A stretch of 64,000 bases of DNA, from positions 17,309 through 81,308 of the forward strand of contig JAJDUH010000027.1 in NCBI GenBank assembly GCA_022826805.1. Reading direction: 5' to 3'. Origin of the DNA: Candidatus Poribacteria bacterium. GTDB taxonomy: Bacteria > Poribacteria > WGA-4E > WGA-3G. Of the stretch, positions 44,114 to 53,487 are shown in pieces (the first letter of the stretch is position 1; the number at the start of each line of letters is the position of its first letter). Below the pieces are notes generated by a model. That model searched no databases. It was not told where the DNA came from and saw only the letters and a list, made by a program, of their open reading frames with translations. The position numbers were made by a program, and so were the translations under genes.

Positions 44114-44842
44114 ATGCGACAATTAATTAAAAACTTACAATTTCCTGCTACTTTTTTGTTGATATGCCTCCTATGTCAGACACTCCACGCCACGCCGTTA
44201 AAAACGCTTTCCTTAGATTTTACACGTGAATTAACGGAAAACAACGAAACGGAGCATATCGCAGGTACACTCCACTGTGATGTGAAAGCATCGCGGGTCG
44301 TCGTTGAAGTCAACCGCCCGCTCAAGCAGATTATGGTCGTAAGAGACAATGTGCTGGAAATTTACTATCCTGTGGAAAAACAAGCATTCCGTTTCACTTC
44401 CGAAGGACGAGTTCCACTCCCATTTGTTGAATCCATTATCCAGTCTACACAAGCTGAATACGGATTGACGGCAATCGGTTATACTTTAGGCAAGCACGAC
44501 ATTATGGACGAGACACTCTATACCTATTGGGCACCACCTAAAAAGGCGAAAGATAAACTCGGTTCCGTCATCTTGGGAATGCGTGATGACCGACTCATCT
44601 CGGCAGAGATTAAGAACCCGAAAGGACATATCATCGCCAGATCTCACTACCAGCAACACAGTAAAATTGGTGCTAACTATATCCCGATGACCGTTATTTC
44701 CAGTACGTATGATGAGAAATCCGAAATACACCAACGCGAGCATATTAGCTATAGCAACCCCCAGGTAAACGCTGATCCGCCAAATGCTATGCTAAATTTC
44801 ACCGTTCCTGAGTCCGTGGAGGTTAAAGAGATCAAATGGTAA
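44114..44842 (+). CDS. LolA-like periplasmic lipoprotein-carrier-family protein
   Basis: 242 residues with a signal peptide (FLLICLLCQTLHA). The mature domain follows the LolA/LolB unclosed-barrel pattern: LSLDFTREL, a GTLHCD strand (usually GxLxxxRP), VVRDNVLEIYYPVEKQAFRF and a repeated strand alternation to the end. LolA ferries lipoproteins across the periplasm; remote homologues also serve other hydrophobic ligands. It overlaps the yidD start by 7 bp, so translation is coupled. Confidence 0.75.
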   Translation: MRQLIKNLQFPATFLLICLLCQTLHATPLKTLSLDFTRELTENNETEHIAGTLHCDVKASRVVVEVNRPLKQIMVVRDNVLEIYYPVEKQAFRFTSEGRVPLPFVESIIQSTQAEYGLTAIGYTLGKHDIMDETLYTYWAPPKKAKDKLGSVILGMRDDRLISAEIKNPKGHIIARSHYQQHSKIGANYIPMTVISSTYDEKSEIHQREHISYSNPQVNADPPNAMLNFTVPESVEVKEIKW

Positions 44843-45294
44843 ATTATCCTGTTTGTAGTAAGGCAATTTATCGCCTGTTCTTCCATTTTTGTGTTTTCTA
44901 TTTAGCATTCGCCATACCCGCTTCGCCTATGTTCGCGAACGAAACCGCCGACCTTGCTTTCATCCGCAAAGTCAACCCAATTACAATACCGAAAAAGCAA
45001 GAAATCATTCGCTTTAATCCACAGGAAACTTCGGAACTGAAACTCGCCGCGACAGGCCTGATTCGTCTCTACCAGAAATTCATCTCTACCCAAGACGGTC
45101 CCACATGCAACTTCGTACCAACTTGTTCACGTTTCGGCATGGCGTGCATACAGGAATGTGGCATAATGCGCGGTTTGCTATTGACTGCTGATAGGTTACT
45201 CCGATGCAACGGTTCACAACCGGGGCATCATCATAGAGACGAAGTAACTGGTAAGTACGTTGACCCGATTTCAAATTATACCTCAGTAAAATAA
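44836..45294 (+). CDS. yidD: YidD family membrane insertion factor with exported-type N-terminus
   Basis: 152 residues. The last ~80 residues are YidD: LIRLYQKFIST, CNFVPTCSRFGMACIQ with the conserved cysteines, and GLLLTADRLLRCN. YidD assists membrane-protein insertion with YidC and is normally ~70-100 residues in the cytoplasm. Here it carries ~70 extra N-terminal residues beginning with a signal-like helix (LFFHFCVFYLAFAIPASPMFA), suggesting an anchored or periplasmic variant. It overlaps the LolA-like gene and precedes a TPR envelope protein. Confidence 0.85.
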   Translation: MVNYPVCSKAIYRLFFHFCVFYLAFAIPASPMFANETADLAFIRKVNPITIPKKQEIIRFNPQETSELKLAATGLIRLYQKFISTQDGPTCNFVPTCSRFGMACIQECGIMRGLLLTADRLLRCNGSQPGHHHRDEVTGKYVDPISNYTSVK

Positions 45295-45400
45295 TACCAT
45301 CGTCCCTACTTATTGGTAAGTGCAGTTTCTAACCGCATCGAGCCTAAGCGAAAATAATCGCGTTTCACTACATTCAGCCCCGTTGACTCTCACTGCGAGG

Positions 45401-45475
45401 CCGGTGAATGCCATAAGGCATTCATACCCGGGGAAGTCCATACGGACTTCATACCGTTGATTCTGATTCTGATTT
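45401..45475. repeat. 27-bp palindromic repeat array, locus 2 (two units)
   Basis: GAATGCCATAAGGCATTC (45406) and GAAGTCCATACGGACTTC (45433), 27 bp apart, with the linker ATACCCGGG and the end ATACCGTTGATTCTGATTC as at locus 1. Confidence 0.8.
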
Positions 45476-45508
45476 ACGCGCATTCAGCGTTGATTTCCTA
45501 CAAATTAT

Positions 45509-46405
45509 ATGAACACTACACAACTACACAGACTCCTACTCATAATTTTCCTCACCACCACCCTTCTACCATTCGCATCCACCGAGGAACCCATTGAATA
45601 TTATACTCCCGAAAACGTCCGCAAATTCGCCGATTTTCTATATGAACAAGGCGAATTCCTTCGCGCCGCAGGTGAATATCAACGTTATCTTTTTCATATT
45701 TCCGAAAAAGAGGCAGAAAGCGAGCAAATCCGCTATAAAATCGCTCTCTGTTATCGCTTTGCTGGTCAAACCGAACAAGCCATTGAGAATTTTCAAACGC
45801 TTTTACAAACCCATACCAAAAGCCAGTTTGCAAGTCGTGCCTATTATCAAATCGGAGCAACCTATTTTCTTCTAGACCGATTCGAGCAGTCCACGCAGTT
45901 TTTAGGTGAAGCATTGCCATACATAACAGATACACGGCAACGCGCCGAAGCCGAGCAGCTTATTGGACTTTCTTACCTCATGCAGAAACAGTGGGCTGAG
46001 GCGGGTGAAGTTTTCAAAATATTGCAGAGATCGGATGTCATCTCAGTGAAAGAAAAAGCGTTGGTATATCACAATTATGCCGAGACAGGGGCACAGTTAC
46101 CTACTCGCAGCCCGTTTTTAGCTGGTGTCCTCTCTACAATTGTACCCGGATCAGGACGACTCTACGCAGGTCTCCGTATCGGTGATGCCGTGACTTCTCT
46201 GATTACTGTCGGTGTAACAGGTTGGCAGGCTTACGACGGGTTCCGAAGAGATGGACTTTCATCGGTGAAAGGATGGACGCTCGGTACGATCAGCGGTATC
46301 TTCTATCTCGGCAACATCTACGGCTCTGTCATTTCGGCACGTGTTTACAATCGTCAGGTGGAAGATGAATTCTTGACAACACTGTCCATAGAATTGCCGT
46401 ATTAA
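45509..46405 (+). CDS. TPR envelope protein with C-terminal membrane segments (copy 1)
   Basis: 298 residues. A signal peptide (LLLIIFLTTTLLPFAS) is followed by about four TPR-like repeats (residues ~35-190; YEQGEFLRAAGEYQRYL, AGQTEQAIENFQTLL). From residue ~210 come membrane segments with an STIVPGSGRLYAGL motif. Proteins with this PGxGxxYAG ending occur next to YidD in other Gram-negative phyla, and a paralogue is at 60.7 kb here, so it is likely an inner-membrane envelope-assembly factor. Confidence 0.72.
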   Translation: MNTTQLHRLLLIIFLTTTLLPFASTEEPIEYYTPENVRKFADFLYEQGEFLRAAGEYQRYLFHISEKEAESEQIRYKIALCYRFAGQTEQAIENFQTLLQTHTKSQFASRAYYQIGATYFLLDRFEQSTQFLGEALPYITDTRQRAEAEQLIGLSYLMQKQWAEAGEVFKILQRSDVISVKEKALVYHNYAETGAQLPTRSPFLAGVLSTIVPGSGRLYAGLRIGDAVTSLITVGVTGWQAYDGFRRDGLSSVKGWTLGTISGIFYLGNIYGSVISARVYNRQVEDEFLTTLSIELPY

Positions 46406-46436
46406 GGCATCCATCACATTTCCCTTACCACTGTTA

Positions 46437-46458
46437 GGTGAGGTCTCTGTGCCTCGCC
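46437..46458. terminator. Hairpin between convergent genes
   Basis: GGTGAGG (46437-46443) and CCTCGCC (46452-46458) form a 7-bp stem with one G-T pair. It lies between convergent stops at 46405 and 46462 and belongs to the GTAGGTGAGGT/ACCTCGCC palindrome group seen elsewhere in the window. Confidence 0.4.
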
Positions 46459-46461
46459 AGC

Positions 46462-47472
46462 TTAACGCCGAGCTACGAATTCGGGTTGAGCGACTTGCAT
46501 ACTTATCGGTGGTAACCCCGCCGCGATCGCCTCAACGTCGTCTGTAACCATTTCTCCTATTCTGTAAAACGCGGGATCAATACCACCCGCCATGTGGCAT
46601 GTCAACACAGTATTTTCTGTTCTCCGGACGGGATGATCGGGCGGCGGTGGTTCTTCAGGGTAGACATCGATCGTTGCTCGGAATTTACCAGCATTTGCCA
46701 ACTCGATAAGAGCATCAAAATCAACAAGATGTGAACGGCTCGCCAAGACAAGTACCGCTCCCGGTTTGATCTGTTCCAGGTTCTCCCGGTTCAGCAATTC
46801 CCTATTTTCCCGCGTCGGAATCGCTAAAACGAAACTAACATCACACGCTTGCAATAACGCTTCCAGCGTCATAGGCTTTATGCCCTGCTGTTCTAAATAT
46901 GTATCAGGAAGCCACGGATCATAGGCGTGCAGTTTGCAGTTGAAAGGTGCCAGCAACAGTCGCAATTCTCGTGCTAAATTTCCGTAGCCGATGATGCCAA
47001 CCGTGGCATTGTAGAGCGTACAAATATCCGCTTGACCACGCCATCCCCATTTCTCTTCACCTCGACGTATCTTCTGGTCTGCATCAACGATGTTCCGCAG
47101 GGCAGCCAGCGCATGTCCCAATGCAAACTCAGCCACCATTTTGGCAAAAGCAGGCGCACAACTCAGGACACGAATGCTCCGTCTGAAGCAGGTTTCATAA
47201 TCAACCAGTTCTCGCCTCGGATGGGCACCGCCTACCTCCATAATCGCTTTCAGATGCGGAGCAGCCTTTTCGTCAACATCACCAACCCCATATCTGGGAA
47301 TACCTATCAGAATTGATGCTTCTTTTTTCGCTTGGGTCCACGATTCTTGGGGCATCTCCTCGTCTTTACCCCATAAGACTTCAACCGTCCCATTGAGGCG
47401 TTGTAAATCTTTTTGTGTGAAAATAGTGTCAAGTTGCCGCGATGGACGTGTATGCAAAATCGCTTTTAACAT
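46462..47472 (-). CDS. D-isomer 2-hydroxyacid dehydrogenase
   Basis: 336 residues from ATG 47472 with GAGAGGA upstream; a TTG two codons earlier is less likely. The NAD-binding GIIGYGNLAR is at 159-168 and catalytic R246 (ASRSH), E273/E274 (YPEEP) and H293 (TCHMAG) are all present. It reduces a 2-keto acid with NAD(P)H or oxidises its D-hydroxy form; the substrate (phosphoglycerate, glyoxylate or other) cannot be told by eye. The gene follows the glycoside hydrolase-like gene by about 10 bp. Confidence 0.9.
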   Translation of the reverse strand: MLKAILHTRPSRQLDTIFTQKDLQRLNGTVEVLWGKDEEMPQESWTQAKKEASILIGIPRYGVGDVDEKAAPHLKAIMEVGGAHPRRELVDYETCFRRSIRVLSCAPAFAKMVAEFALGHALAALRNIVDADQKIRRGEEKWGWRGQADICTLYNATVGIIGYGNLARELRLLLAPFNCKLHAYDPWLPDTYLEQQGIKPMTLEALLQACDVSFVLAIPTRENRELLNRENLEQIKPGAVLVLASRSHLVDFDALIELANAGKFRATIDVYPEEPPPPDHPVRRTENTVLTCHMAGGIDPAFYRIGEMVTDDVEAIAAGLPPISMQVAQPEFVARR

Positions 47473-47488
47473 TATCAATCCTCTCTTT

Positions 47489-48880
47489 TTAATCTGTATC
47501 GGTTTTCAGAAAAATCTCGCCATCAAGATCTGGGATCTGATGACGCAGCTGACGTTCGGTGCAATTGATACCAATAACAGGGGTATTGAAGATGACAGTT
47601 TGCTTAGCGCCGCTGCGGTTGTAAACTGCCCAACCGTTTTCAAATTCACGAATAAAAAATCCTGTGATCCCTTGATATTGAACTGCTTTCTCTTGGATGG
47701 GTTGTCCAAGGTCGGCATCCCAGAAGTCATACCAATTATGCAGATGGTCCGGCGTTGGCATAGCGTTATCATCACTAAAAAGCACATACCCATCAGAATG
47801 CGTTAGACTGAGTGTGGTAATCATCCGCATCCACTGCTGGTTCTTTTCACTGTTTCGCTCTGCAATCCGAGCATTGAGATCTCCCATATAATCCGTTACC
47901 ATCCGCCAACCTTCTAAACAGTTAATCCTCGGTTTTTGAAGGTGCTGTTCCGCCCACAGGAGCGTCTCTTCTATCTGCAGAACCTGATCAAGGCTATATC
48001 CTTGGTCATATTCCTGCTTATAACACTCCATGAAGATACCGTTTACATACTGAGCGGATTTTGGAATCTGACGCGTATTAGCGTTGACCAGGATTAAGAA
48101 ATCATCATCTGCTTGTGCTCGTATTTTGCGCAAAATAGACAATCGCGCTTCTAATTCAGCCTTCCGCGTGAGAATAGTGTCTGACCAATCATCAACACCG
48201 ATTGCGCTGGTTGCATCATTCTCGTTCCACCAATCAAGCATGATCCCGTCAAAAAGTCCAGATTTGTCTAACGCAACTGCTTGATTGACTATCAAATCCT
48301 GTACTTCTGGGTTCGGAAAGTCTATGAGGTAGTTAAGGACTGTATCGTTTTCGTCTATCTTTCCATCACTGTTTGTATCTTCACCCCAACCGATGACAGG
48401 TTCACCATTGCTACCCTTGAGCCAGTAAGTTGAATCCGGCGGATAAAACCCTACCTCCCACCAATTTTCAACCTGTGCTTCATTTTGTTTGGACAAATAT
48501 TTTGCATCTCTGCATCGGATTTCGACAAGCAGTAAGAGATGCGGATTTAAAGACAGAAGTTCCTGTTTTCTTTCGCGTGCTGCAGACAACTGATCGGGAT
48601 TTAAGTCTGTTGTCAATCCTACATAGGGTTGTTGCTCTGATATATTCCAAGTAATTCTTAACAACGTGTAGGGGTCTGCAAAAGCAAGGTTGTGTCGAGC
48701 AAGGAGGTGGAGTTCGTCTGCATCGGAGCTATTTTCGATACCGTTCCACGCCTGAAAGATTGACGGGTAACTTCTCATATATCTGCTCTCTTGGCGTAAA
48801 TTTTGTCCCTTTCCAATATTTGCTGCCATTACAACAAAGATAAAGAAAAGCATCATATATTTAGATGTAAATCTTTTCAT
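47489..48880 (-). CDS. Secreted glycoside hydrolase-like (TIM-barrel) protein
   Basis: 463 residues from ATG 48880, a signal peptide (MMLFFIFVVMAANIGKG). A promoter at 48934-48962 shows that a longer frame from 48943 is not used. The body has features of a putative glycoside-hydrolase TIM barrel: FDGIMLDWWNEND with acidic residues at a strand end, YVNGIFMECYKQEY, and DGYVLFSDDNAMP. A DTNSDGKIDENDT loop looks like a calcium-binding dockerin/EF-hand-type loop. It may degrade polysaccharide outside the cell. The family is not certain. Confidence 0.7.
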   Translation of the reverse strand: MKRFTSKYMMLFFIFVVMAANIGKGQNLRQESRYMRSYPSIFQAWNGIENSSDADELHLLARHNLAFADPYTLLRITWNISEQQPYVGLTTDLNPDQLSAARERKQELLSLNPHLLLLVEIRCRDAKYLSKQNEAQVENWWEVGFYPPDSTYWLKGSNGEPVIGWGEDTNSDGKIDENDTVLNYLIDFPNPEVQDLIVNQAVALDKSGLFDGIMLDWWNENDATSAIGVDDWSDTILTRKAELEARLSILRKIRAQADDDFLILVNANTRQIPKSAQYVNGIFMECYKQEYDQGYSLDQVLQIEETLLWAEQHLQKPRINCLEGWRMVTDYMGDLNARIAERNSEKNQQWMRMITTLSLTHSDGYVLFSDDNAMPTPDHLHNWYDFWDADLGQPIQEKAVQYQGITGFFIREFENGWAVYNRSGAKQTVIFNTPVIGINCTERQLRHQIPDLDGEIFLKTDTD

Positions 48881-48933
48881 AGGTCTTAAGAGCCACTCTA
48901 TCGGGCAAAATCTGAATCTTGAAGGTAATTGAT

Positions 48934-48962
48934 ATATTATCATGGATACGTCTAATGTGCAA
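48934..48962 (-). promoter_or_regulatory. Promoter of the glycoside hydrolase-like gene
   Basis: On the minus strand TTGCAC (48962-48957), 17 bp, TAATAT (48939-48934), about 50 bp before ATG 48880. Confidence 0.55.
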
Positions 48963-49169
48963 TAGGGTCATTTATGGTAGAACCGATAAATAAGTGGACA
49001 TTTCACGGTCACAACGCCTCCTGCTCTGAATGTCACAGGCACATTCGGTGTTGATTCCGGTCGACAGGTCGGTGAGCAATTGTAGATTTTTCTATGCGAT
49101 TAATCGAACTTACGTTAGAATAAGTTCCAGGTATCCCAATTTTGGGCTCAAATGGATTAGGGATTTCAC

Positions 49170-51215
49170 ATGCAATACACATCACAGCAAAATGATTGGT
49201 TGGTTCAGCCTTTTCGTCAGCCTGCTGCGGTAGAGGAAACAGGCAATCAGCTTATTCTTGATAATGGACTCATTCAGCGAACATTTGTCACCTCGCCTAA
49301 TTTCGCAACAGTCGATTATACCAATCTAATTACCGGTAGCAGTCTTCTCCGTGGCATCAAACCAGAGACAGTTCTTACAATGAATGGACACCAATTTGAT
49401 GTGGGTGGCTTGAAAGGGCAGCCCGACTATGCCTATCTTGATTTGGATTGGATACCGGACTTAACCAGTGACCATAACGCATTCCAATTTCGTGGATATC
49501 GAGTCGGTGAACCTGAAATCCGCTATCCGTGGGTACGCAGGCGTTCTACCACATCATCAGTATATCCTCCAGAAGGTGTAAAACTGACAGTTGTGTTTTC
49601 ACCGCCGCCATCCCTTGATTCCGTTCAGATTTGCGTACATTATGAACTATACCAGGGCATTCCAGTACTGTCCAAGTGGGTCACTATTCGCAATGCCGGT
49701 CAAAAACCGATTCAACTTGATGCTTTAAGCTGTGAAATCCTTGCCGTCAACGAGCAGGAGAAGCATCGGCTACATGTCGAAAGCGATTATGCCTTCAGTG
49801 GGATGGAAACAACACAGTGGGGACCAGATGCAGATTACAAGACGCAAGTCGATTATCACTATCAGATGCCACTGTTGGTGACAAGTAGCTATCCACTCGG
49901 ACCGGGGGTATATCTTCAACCCGGAGAGACTTTTAAAAGTTTTCGGACCTTTGAGACTCTGTATGATAGTGATGCACGTGAGCGAAAAGGACTCACGCGC
50001 CGCAAAATGTACCGTACGCTCGCTCCACAGGTCACGGAGAATCCAATTCTAATGCACGTTCGAAGTGCAGAGCCGGACGCCGTACATTTGGCGATCGATC
50101 AGTGTGCCGAAGTCGGATTTGAAATGGTGATTATGACCTTTGGGAGCGGCTTCAATATTGAGAGCGAAGATCTGGAATACATCACCGTAATGAAGGAATT
50201 GACCGATTATGCACATCGCAGAGGTATTCGACTCGGTGGTTATACGTTGATGTGTGCTTCGCGGGATGTCGGTGAAGAGTTCAACTGTATTGACCCGGAC
50301 ACCGCGCAACCCGGAAGTAGGTTTGGACAGAGTGCTTGTCTTGCGAGCAGATGGGCAGACGGTTATTTCCGGCGGGTGTTAAATTTCATCGATGAAACCG
50401 GAATGGATGTCATAGAGACGGATGGTCCATATCATGGTGATGTCTGTGCTGCAACGACGCACGACCACCATAACGGCTTGGCAGATTCGCAGTTACGCCA
50501 GTGGGAAGCTTGTGTTCATTTTTACCACGAATGCCGAAAACGCGGTATCTATATCAATTCACCAGATTGGTACTACCTCAACGGTTCAAACAAATGCGGT
50601 ATGGGCTATCGTGAAACGAATTTCAGCTTGCCTCGCGAGCGGCAAATTCTAATTGCCCGACAAAATATCTACGATGGCACATTTGAAAAGACACCGAGTA
50701 TGGGCTGGATGTTTGTTCCGTTGGTCGAGTACCATGGTGGTGGAGCAGACGCAACATTCGAGCCGCTTTGTGATCACCTTGGGGACTATGAATCACATCT
50801 TGCACAGAACTTCGGCAGTGGTGTGATGGCGTGCTATCGCGGCCCCCGGCTTTTTGACACTGAACAGACGAAAGCTGTTGTTAAAAAATGGGTTGACTTC
50901 TACAAAAAGTATCGCCAAATATTGGATTCTGACCTGATTCATGTGCGACGTCCAGATGGACGTTCCATTGATTGTGTGCTCCACGCTAATGCCCAAATCA
51001 GTCCGTGTGGACTCCTCATGCTCTATAATCCTACGCATATAGTGCAGCGGATCACTTTGAAATTACCCATCTATTATACTGGATTGTCTGAAATTGCCAA
51101 GATTCGTGAAAAAGAAGGAGAACCCAAACGATACAAAATCGACCAGAATTACAACGTTGAAATTCCAATTAAAATGGAACCAAAGAGCGTTAGCTATTTC
51201 GTTATTGAATCCTGA
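49170..51215 (+). CDS. Alpha-galactosidase-like glycoside hydrolase (GH36/GH27-like)
   Basis: 681 residues without a signal peptide. Residues ~1-290 form a beta-sandwich as in GH36 enzymes (LILDNGLIQRTF; VHYELYQGIPVLSKWVTIRN). The catalytic barrel follows, with TDGPYHGDVCAATTHDHH carrying a likely nucleophile D418 and a GYTLMCASRDVG segment. The C-terminal ~90 residues are a beta-domain. It probably removes alpha-galactosyl-type residues, in keeping with a polysaccharide-degrading lifestyle. The absence of a signal means it acts on imported oligosaccharide. The LamG gene follows. Confidence 0.78.
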   Translation: MQYTSQQNDWLVQPFRQPAAVEETGNQLILDNGLIQRTFVTSPNFATVDYTNLITGSSLLRGIKPETVLTMNGHQFDVGGLKGQPDYAYLDLDWIPDLTSDHNAFQFRGYRVGEPEIRYPWVRRRSTTSSVYPPEGVKLTVVFSPPPSLDSVQICVHYELYQGIPVLSKWVTIRNAGQKPIQLDALSCEILAVNEQEKHRLHVESDYAFSGMETTQWGPDADYKTQVDYHYQMPLLVTSSYPLGPGVYLQPGETFKSFRTFETLYDSDARERKGLTRRKMYRTLAPQVTENPILMHVRSAEPDAVHLAIDQCAEVGFEMVIMTFGSGFNIESEDLEYITVMKELTDYAHRRGIRLGGYTLMCASRDVGEEFNCIDPDTAQPGSRFGQSACLASRWADGYFRRVLNFIDETGMDVIETDGPYHGDVCAATTHDHHNGLADSQLRQWEACVHFYHECRKRGIYINSPDWYYLNGSNKCGMGYRETNFSLPRERQILIARQNIYDGTFEKTPSMGWMFVPLVEYHGGGADATFEPLCDHLGDYESHLAQNFGSGVMACYRGPRLFDTEQTKAVVKKWVDFYKKYRQILDSDLIHVRRPDGRSIDCVLHANAQISPCGLLMLYNPTHIVQRITLKLPIYYTGLSEIAKIREKEGEPKRYKIDQNYNVEIPIKMEPKSVSYFVIES

Positions 51216-51275
51216 ATATAAATAAAGCAGATTCCTCGAGCATTTTGAACCGTTTGTTAGCAAATGGAGGTAAAA

Positions 51276-52043
51276 ATGAGAGCAATTCAATTAGAAAAAG
51301 CAATTGTGGTATACGGAATGCTAATCTGCATCAGTTTCATGATCCCAAATCTAAGTTCTGCCAAACTCGATGCGGACACACTTTTGGGAATATGGTTCTT
51401 TGATGAAGGTAAAGGCGGTGAGGCAAAAGATTCTACCGAGCATGGCAATGACGGAGAGATTGTTGATGCCCAATGGGTGGATGGCAAGTTTGAAGGGGCT
51501 TTAAAATTTGAAGGTGGTGCTCATGTTGCTGTCGGTGACTTTTCTGACTATGAAGATGAAGTGTCGATCATCGCTTTGATTAAAACGCCTGCCGCCCCTG
51601 CATGGTCTGACATCATCGTAGGTCCCTGCGGCGATGTTATCTTGACATTAAGGGACCACAAATTAAATTTCGCTGGACAGTGTGCACAACCGATCCCCCA
51701 TAATACGTGGTCTAAATCCTTATTGAACGATGATAAGTGGCATCAGATTGCAGGGACGTATGACGGGAAAGAAGTGAAGGTCTATGTGGATGGTGAAGAG
51801 GAAGCATCTAATGCCGCCGCAGGTCCATTTAAAGCGGGTCCAAAGTATATCGGCTCCAGAGACGACAAGCAGGAGGCTTTCACCGGTCTCATTGATGAGA
51901 TCGCATTTTTCAATGTTACCCTCACAGAAGCTGATGTGAAAGCGATTGCGGACAGTGGATTATCTGTCGCACTCGGCTTTGCCGCGGTGTCTCCTCAAGC
52001 GAAACTGACCACGGCTTGGGCGAAATTGAAAACGGAACATTAA
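51276..52043 (+). CDS. Secreted LamG/concanavalin A-like protein
   Basis: 255 residues from ATG 51276 with GGAGG five bases upstream. The signal peptide (VYGMLICISFMIPNLSSA) is followed by one LamG domain: LLGIWFFDEGKGGEAKDST, WHQIAGTYDGKEVKVYVDG, and FTGLIDEIAFFNVTLTEADVKAI. These jelly-roll domains bind glycans and are highly expanded in Poribacteria and Planctomycetes. The C-terminal ~30 residues are a short Ala/Lys tail. It probably lies on the cell surface or outside it. Confidence 0.85.
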   Translation: MRAIQLEKAIVVYGMLICISFMIPNLSSAKLDADTLLGIWFFDEGKGGEAKDSTEHGNDGEIVDAQWVDGKFEGALKFEGGAHVAVGDFSDYEDEVSIIALIKTPAAPAWSDIIVGPCGDVILTLRDHKLNFAGQCAQPIPHNTWSKSLLNDDKWHQIAGTYDGKEVKVYVDGEEEASNAAAGPFKAGPKYIGSRDDKQEAFTGLIDEIAFFNVTLTEADVKAIADSGLSVALGFAAVSPQAKLTTAWAKLKTEH

Positions 52044-52122
52044 CTCGTTAAGAATATCAACTTCGTTATTATACGTGCGCGCCCTGCTTCGCAGTGAGAA
52101 TCGTTGGGGGTTGAACGATACC

Positions 52123-52947
52123 TCAAAAATTGGAGGGTTTCGCAGCGAGACGCCAATGTTGACTGCACTCCAGCGGCCAATCGGTACAGATAGCGTCCAT
52201 TTTGATAGCGCGGGCTTTGTCCCAGATGTCAGGTTGCTTCTCACCAATGTTCAAGGCGAGCCAGACTTGCTTACCGAGCTTATGAGCCTGTTCCATCGCT
52301 TCCGTATTTGGCATGAAATGCACCCATAAGCAGTCTGAAAGTGGATCCTGTAGTGTTGCGGCAAACTGATCGGCTTCACTGTTATTTAGGTATACCGTGG
52401 TCTGTAACTTCGGATTGGCTTGTTTGAAGCGACGACTCGAATCACTGGGCTGACCGAAGGTGCAAAGTTGATTGAACAGTTCGTATTTTTCAACGAGTTG
52501 CACGATGTTTTTCTCAATTCCCGGTGAGATAACTTTCATGTTCAGTGCGATGGTCACTGGGGTTCTTTGACGCTCGCGAATAAGTTTGAAGACCCCTTCT
52601 AATGTCGGGACCTTCTCGCCATTGAAACGCTGATCGAACCAACTTCCGGCATCCAGTTTGTGGATTTCCGCTAAAGTCATTTTGGTCACTTCACCGGTGC
52701 CGTTGGTCGTGCGGTCCACAGTCTTGTCGTGAATGACCACCAGGTGTTCGTCGCGCGTCTGGTAGACGTCCAATTCTATTGATAAGCCTAACTCGATGGC
52801 GGCGGCAAAAGCCGGTAGAGTGTTCTCAGGCGCGTGCTCCACCAAACCACGGTGAGCGAGCAAGATTGGATCCGCGACCGATGCATTCACCGTTAGCTCT
52901 GGCGGCGCAGCGATCGCACACGTAAACATCAGCATATTGAACGACAT
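52123..52947 (-). CDS. Exported glycerophosphodiester phosphodiesterase (GDPD)
   Basis: 274 residues with AGGAGGT upstream and a short signal peptide. The fold signature is clear: H32-R33-G, E41-N-T, E58-x-D60 and H73-D74, with TTNGTGEV. It would cleave glycerophosphodiesters to an alcohol and glycerol phosphate. Where family members usually have E-x-K (a metal ligand), this one reads N136-M-K138 (IALNMKV), so metal use or activity could be altered. It converges on the LamG gene. Confidence 0.86.
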   Translation of the reverse strand: MSFNMLMFTCAIAAPPELTVNASVADPILLAHRGLVEHAPENTLPAFAAAIELGLSIELDVYQTRDEHLVVIHDKTVDRTTNGTGEVTKMTLAEIHKLDAGSWFDQRFNGEKVPTLEGVFKLIRERQRTPVTIALNMKVISPGIEKNIVQLVEKYELFNQLCTFGQPSDSSRRFKQANPKLQTTVYLNNSEADQFAATLQDPLSDCLWVHFMPNTEAMEQAHKLGKQVWLALNIGEKQPDIWDKARAIKMDAICTDWPLECSQHWRLAAKPSNF

Positions 52948-53046
52948 GATTTACCTCCTGATAGCAAATGAAGCCTCATCTGGCAGCGCAAAACGGCGGT
53001 TTTCTGATGCATCGAAATCCGGCGTGTCGCTTTCCTTAGTTGTACT

Positions 53047-53205
53047 TAGGGTCATTTAGTTTTACATATTCACTTTGTATATGTGTATATTTTCTTCTGT
53101 AGGAGCGAGTGTTTTTGCTGGGGTGTTTCTTCATGCTCGCGATATTGCGAAGAAACGTTAACATCTGTAAACGAAAACCAAAATTAAACCGAAAACTAAA
53201 TAGCT
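53047..53205. repeat. TIR-bounded repeat element B
   Basis: Left end TAGGGTCATTTAGTTTTA (53047-53064), right end GAAAACTAAATAGCT (53191-53205). These are the two end types of element A in the opposite order. It encloses the hairpin element at 53098-53150. Confidence 0.65.
53098..53150. repeat. Hairpin element, empty form
   Basis: CTGTAGGAGCGAGTGTTTTT then GCTGGGGTGTTTCTTCATGC and TCGCGATATTG. GCGAG and CTCGC pair to close a conserved loop. The same sequence at 5130-5276 (reverse complement) is interrupted by the palindromic array. Confidence 0.65.
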
Positions 53206-53487
53206 CTGAGTCGTACTAAAGGAATTGACAGATACCCTCTCAACCACGTTGCACGACATCGTCTGCAAAAATGATAACACACTTAGCCAAAATAGTACAG
53301 AGAAAAGGTAAAAATACGTGGGTTCGGTAAAAGGGACGGGTTCTTATACGGAATCAACACCGAACGGAAGAAAGCTTGCGTCGCGAAAGATAGGTGTTTT
53401 TCTGAACAAATTCAGTCCTTATTTGCCTAATCTTAGTAAAGAACGTGTGCATCGCATAGAAATTCCCAACGCTTAGAGAGGAAACAG

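Larger units (their letters stand above)
52948..53487. other. 540-bp noncoding gap with element B and empty hairpin
   Basis: Divergent gap between the GDPD and dikinase-like genes. It contains the TIR-bounded element B (53047-53205), inside which sits the empty hairpin element (53098-53150). The last ~280 bp show no gene, repeat or clear promoter. Confidence 0.6.
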
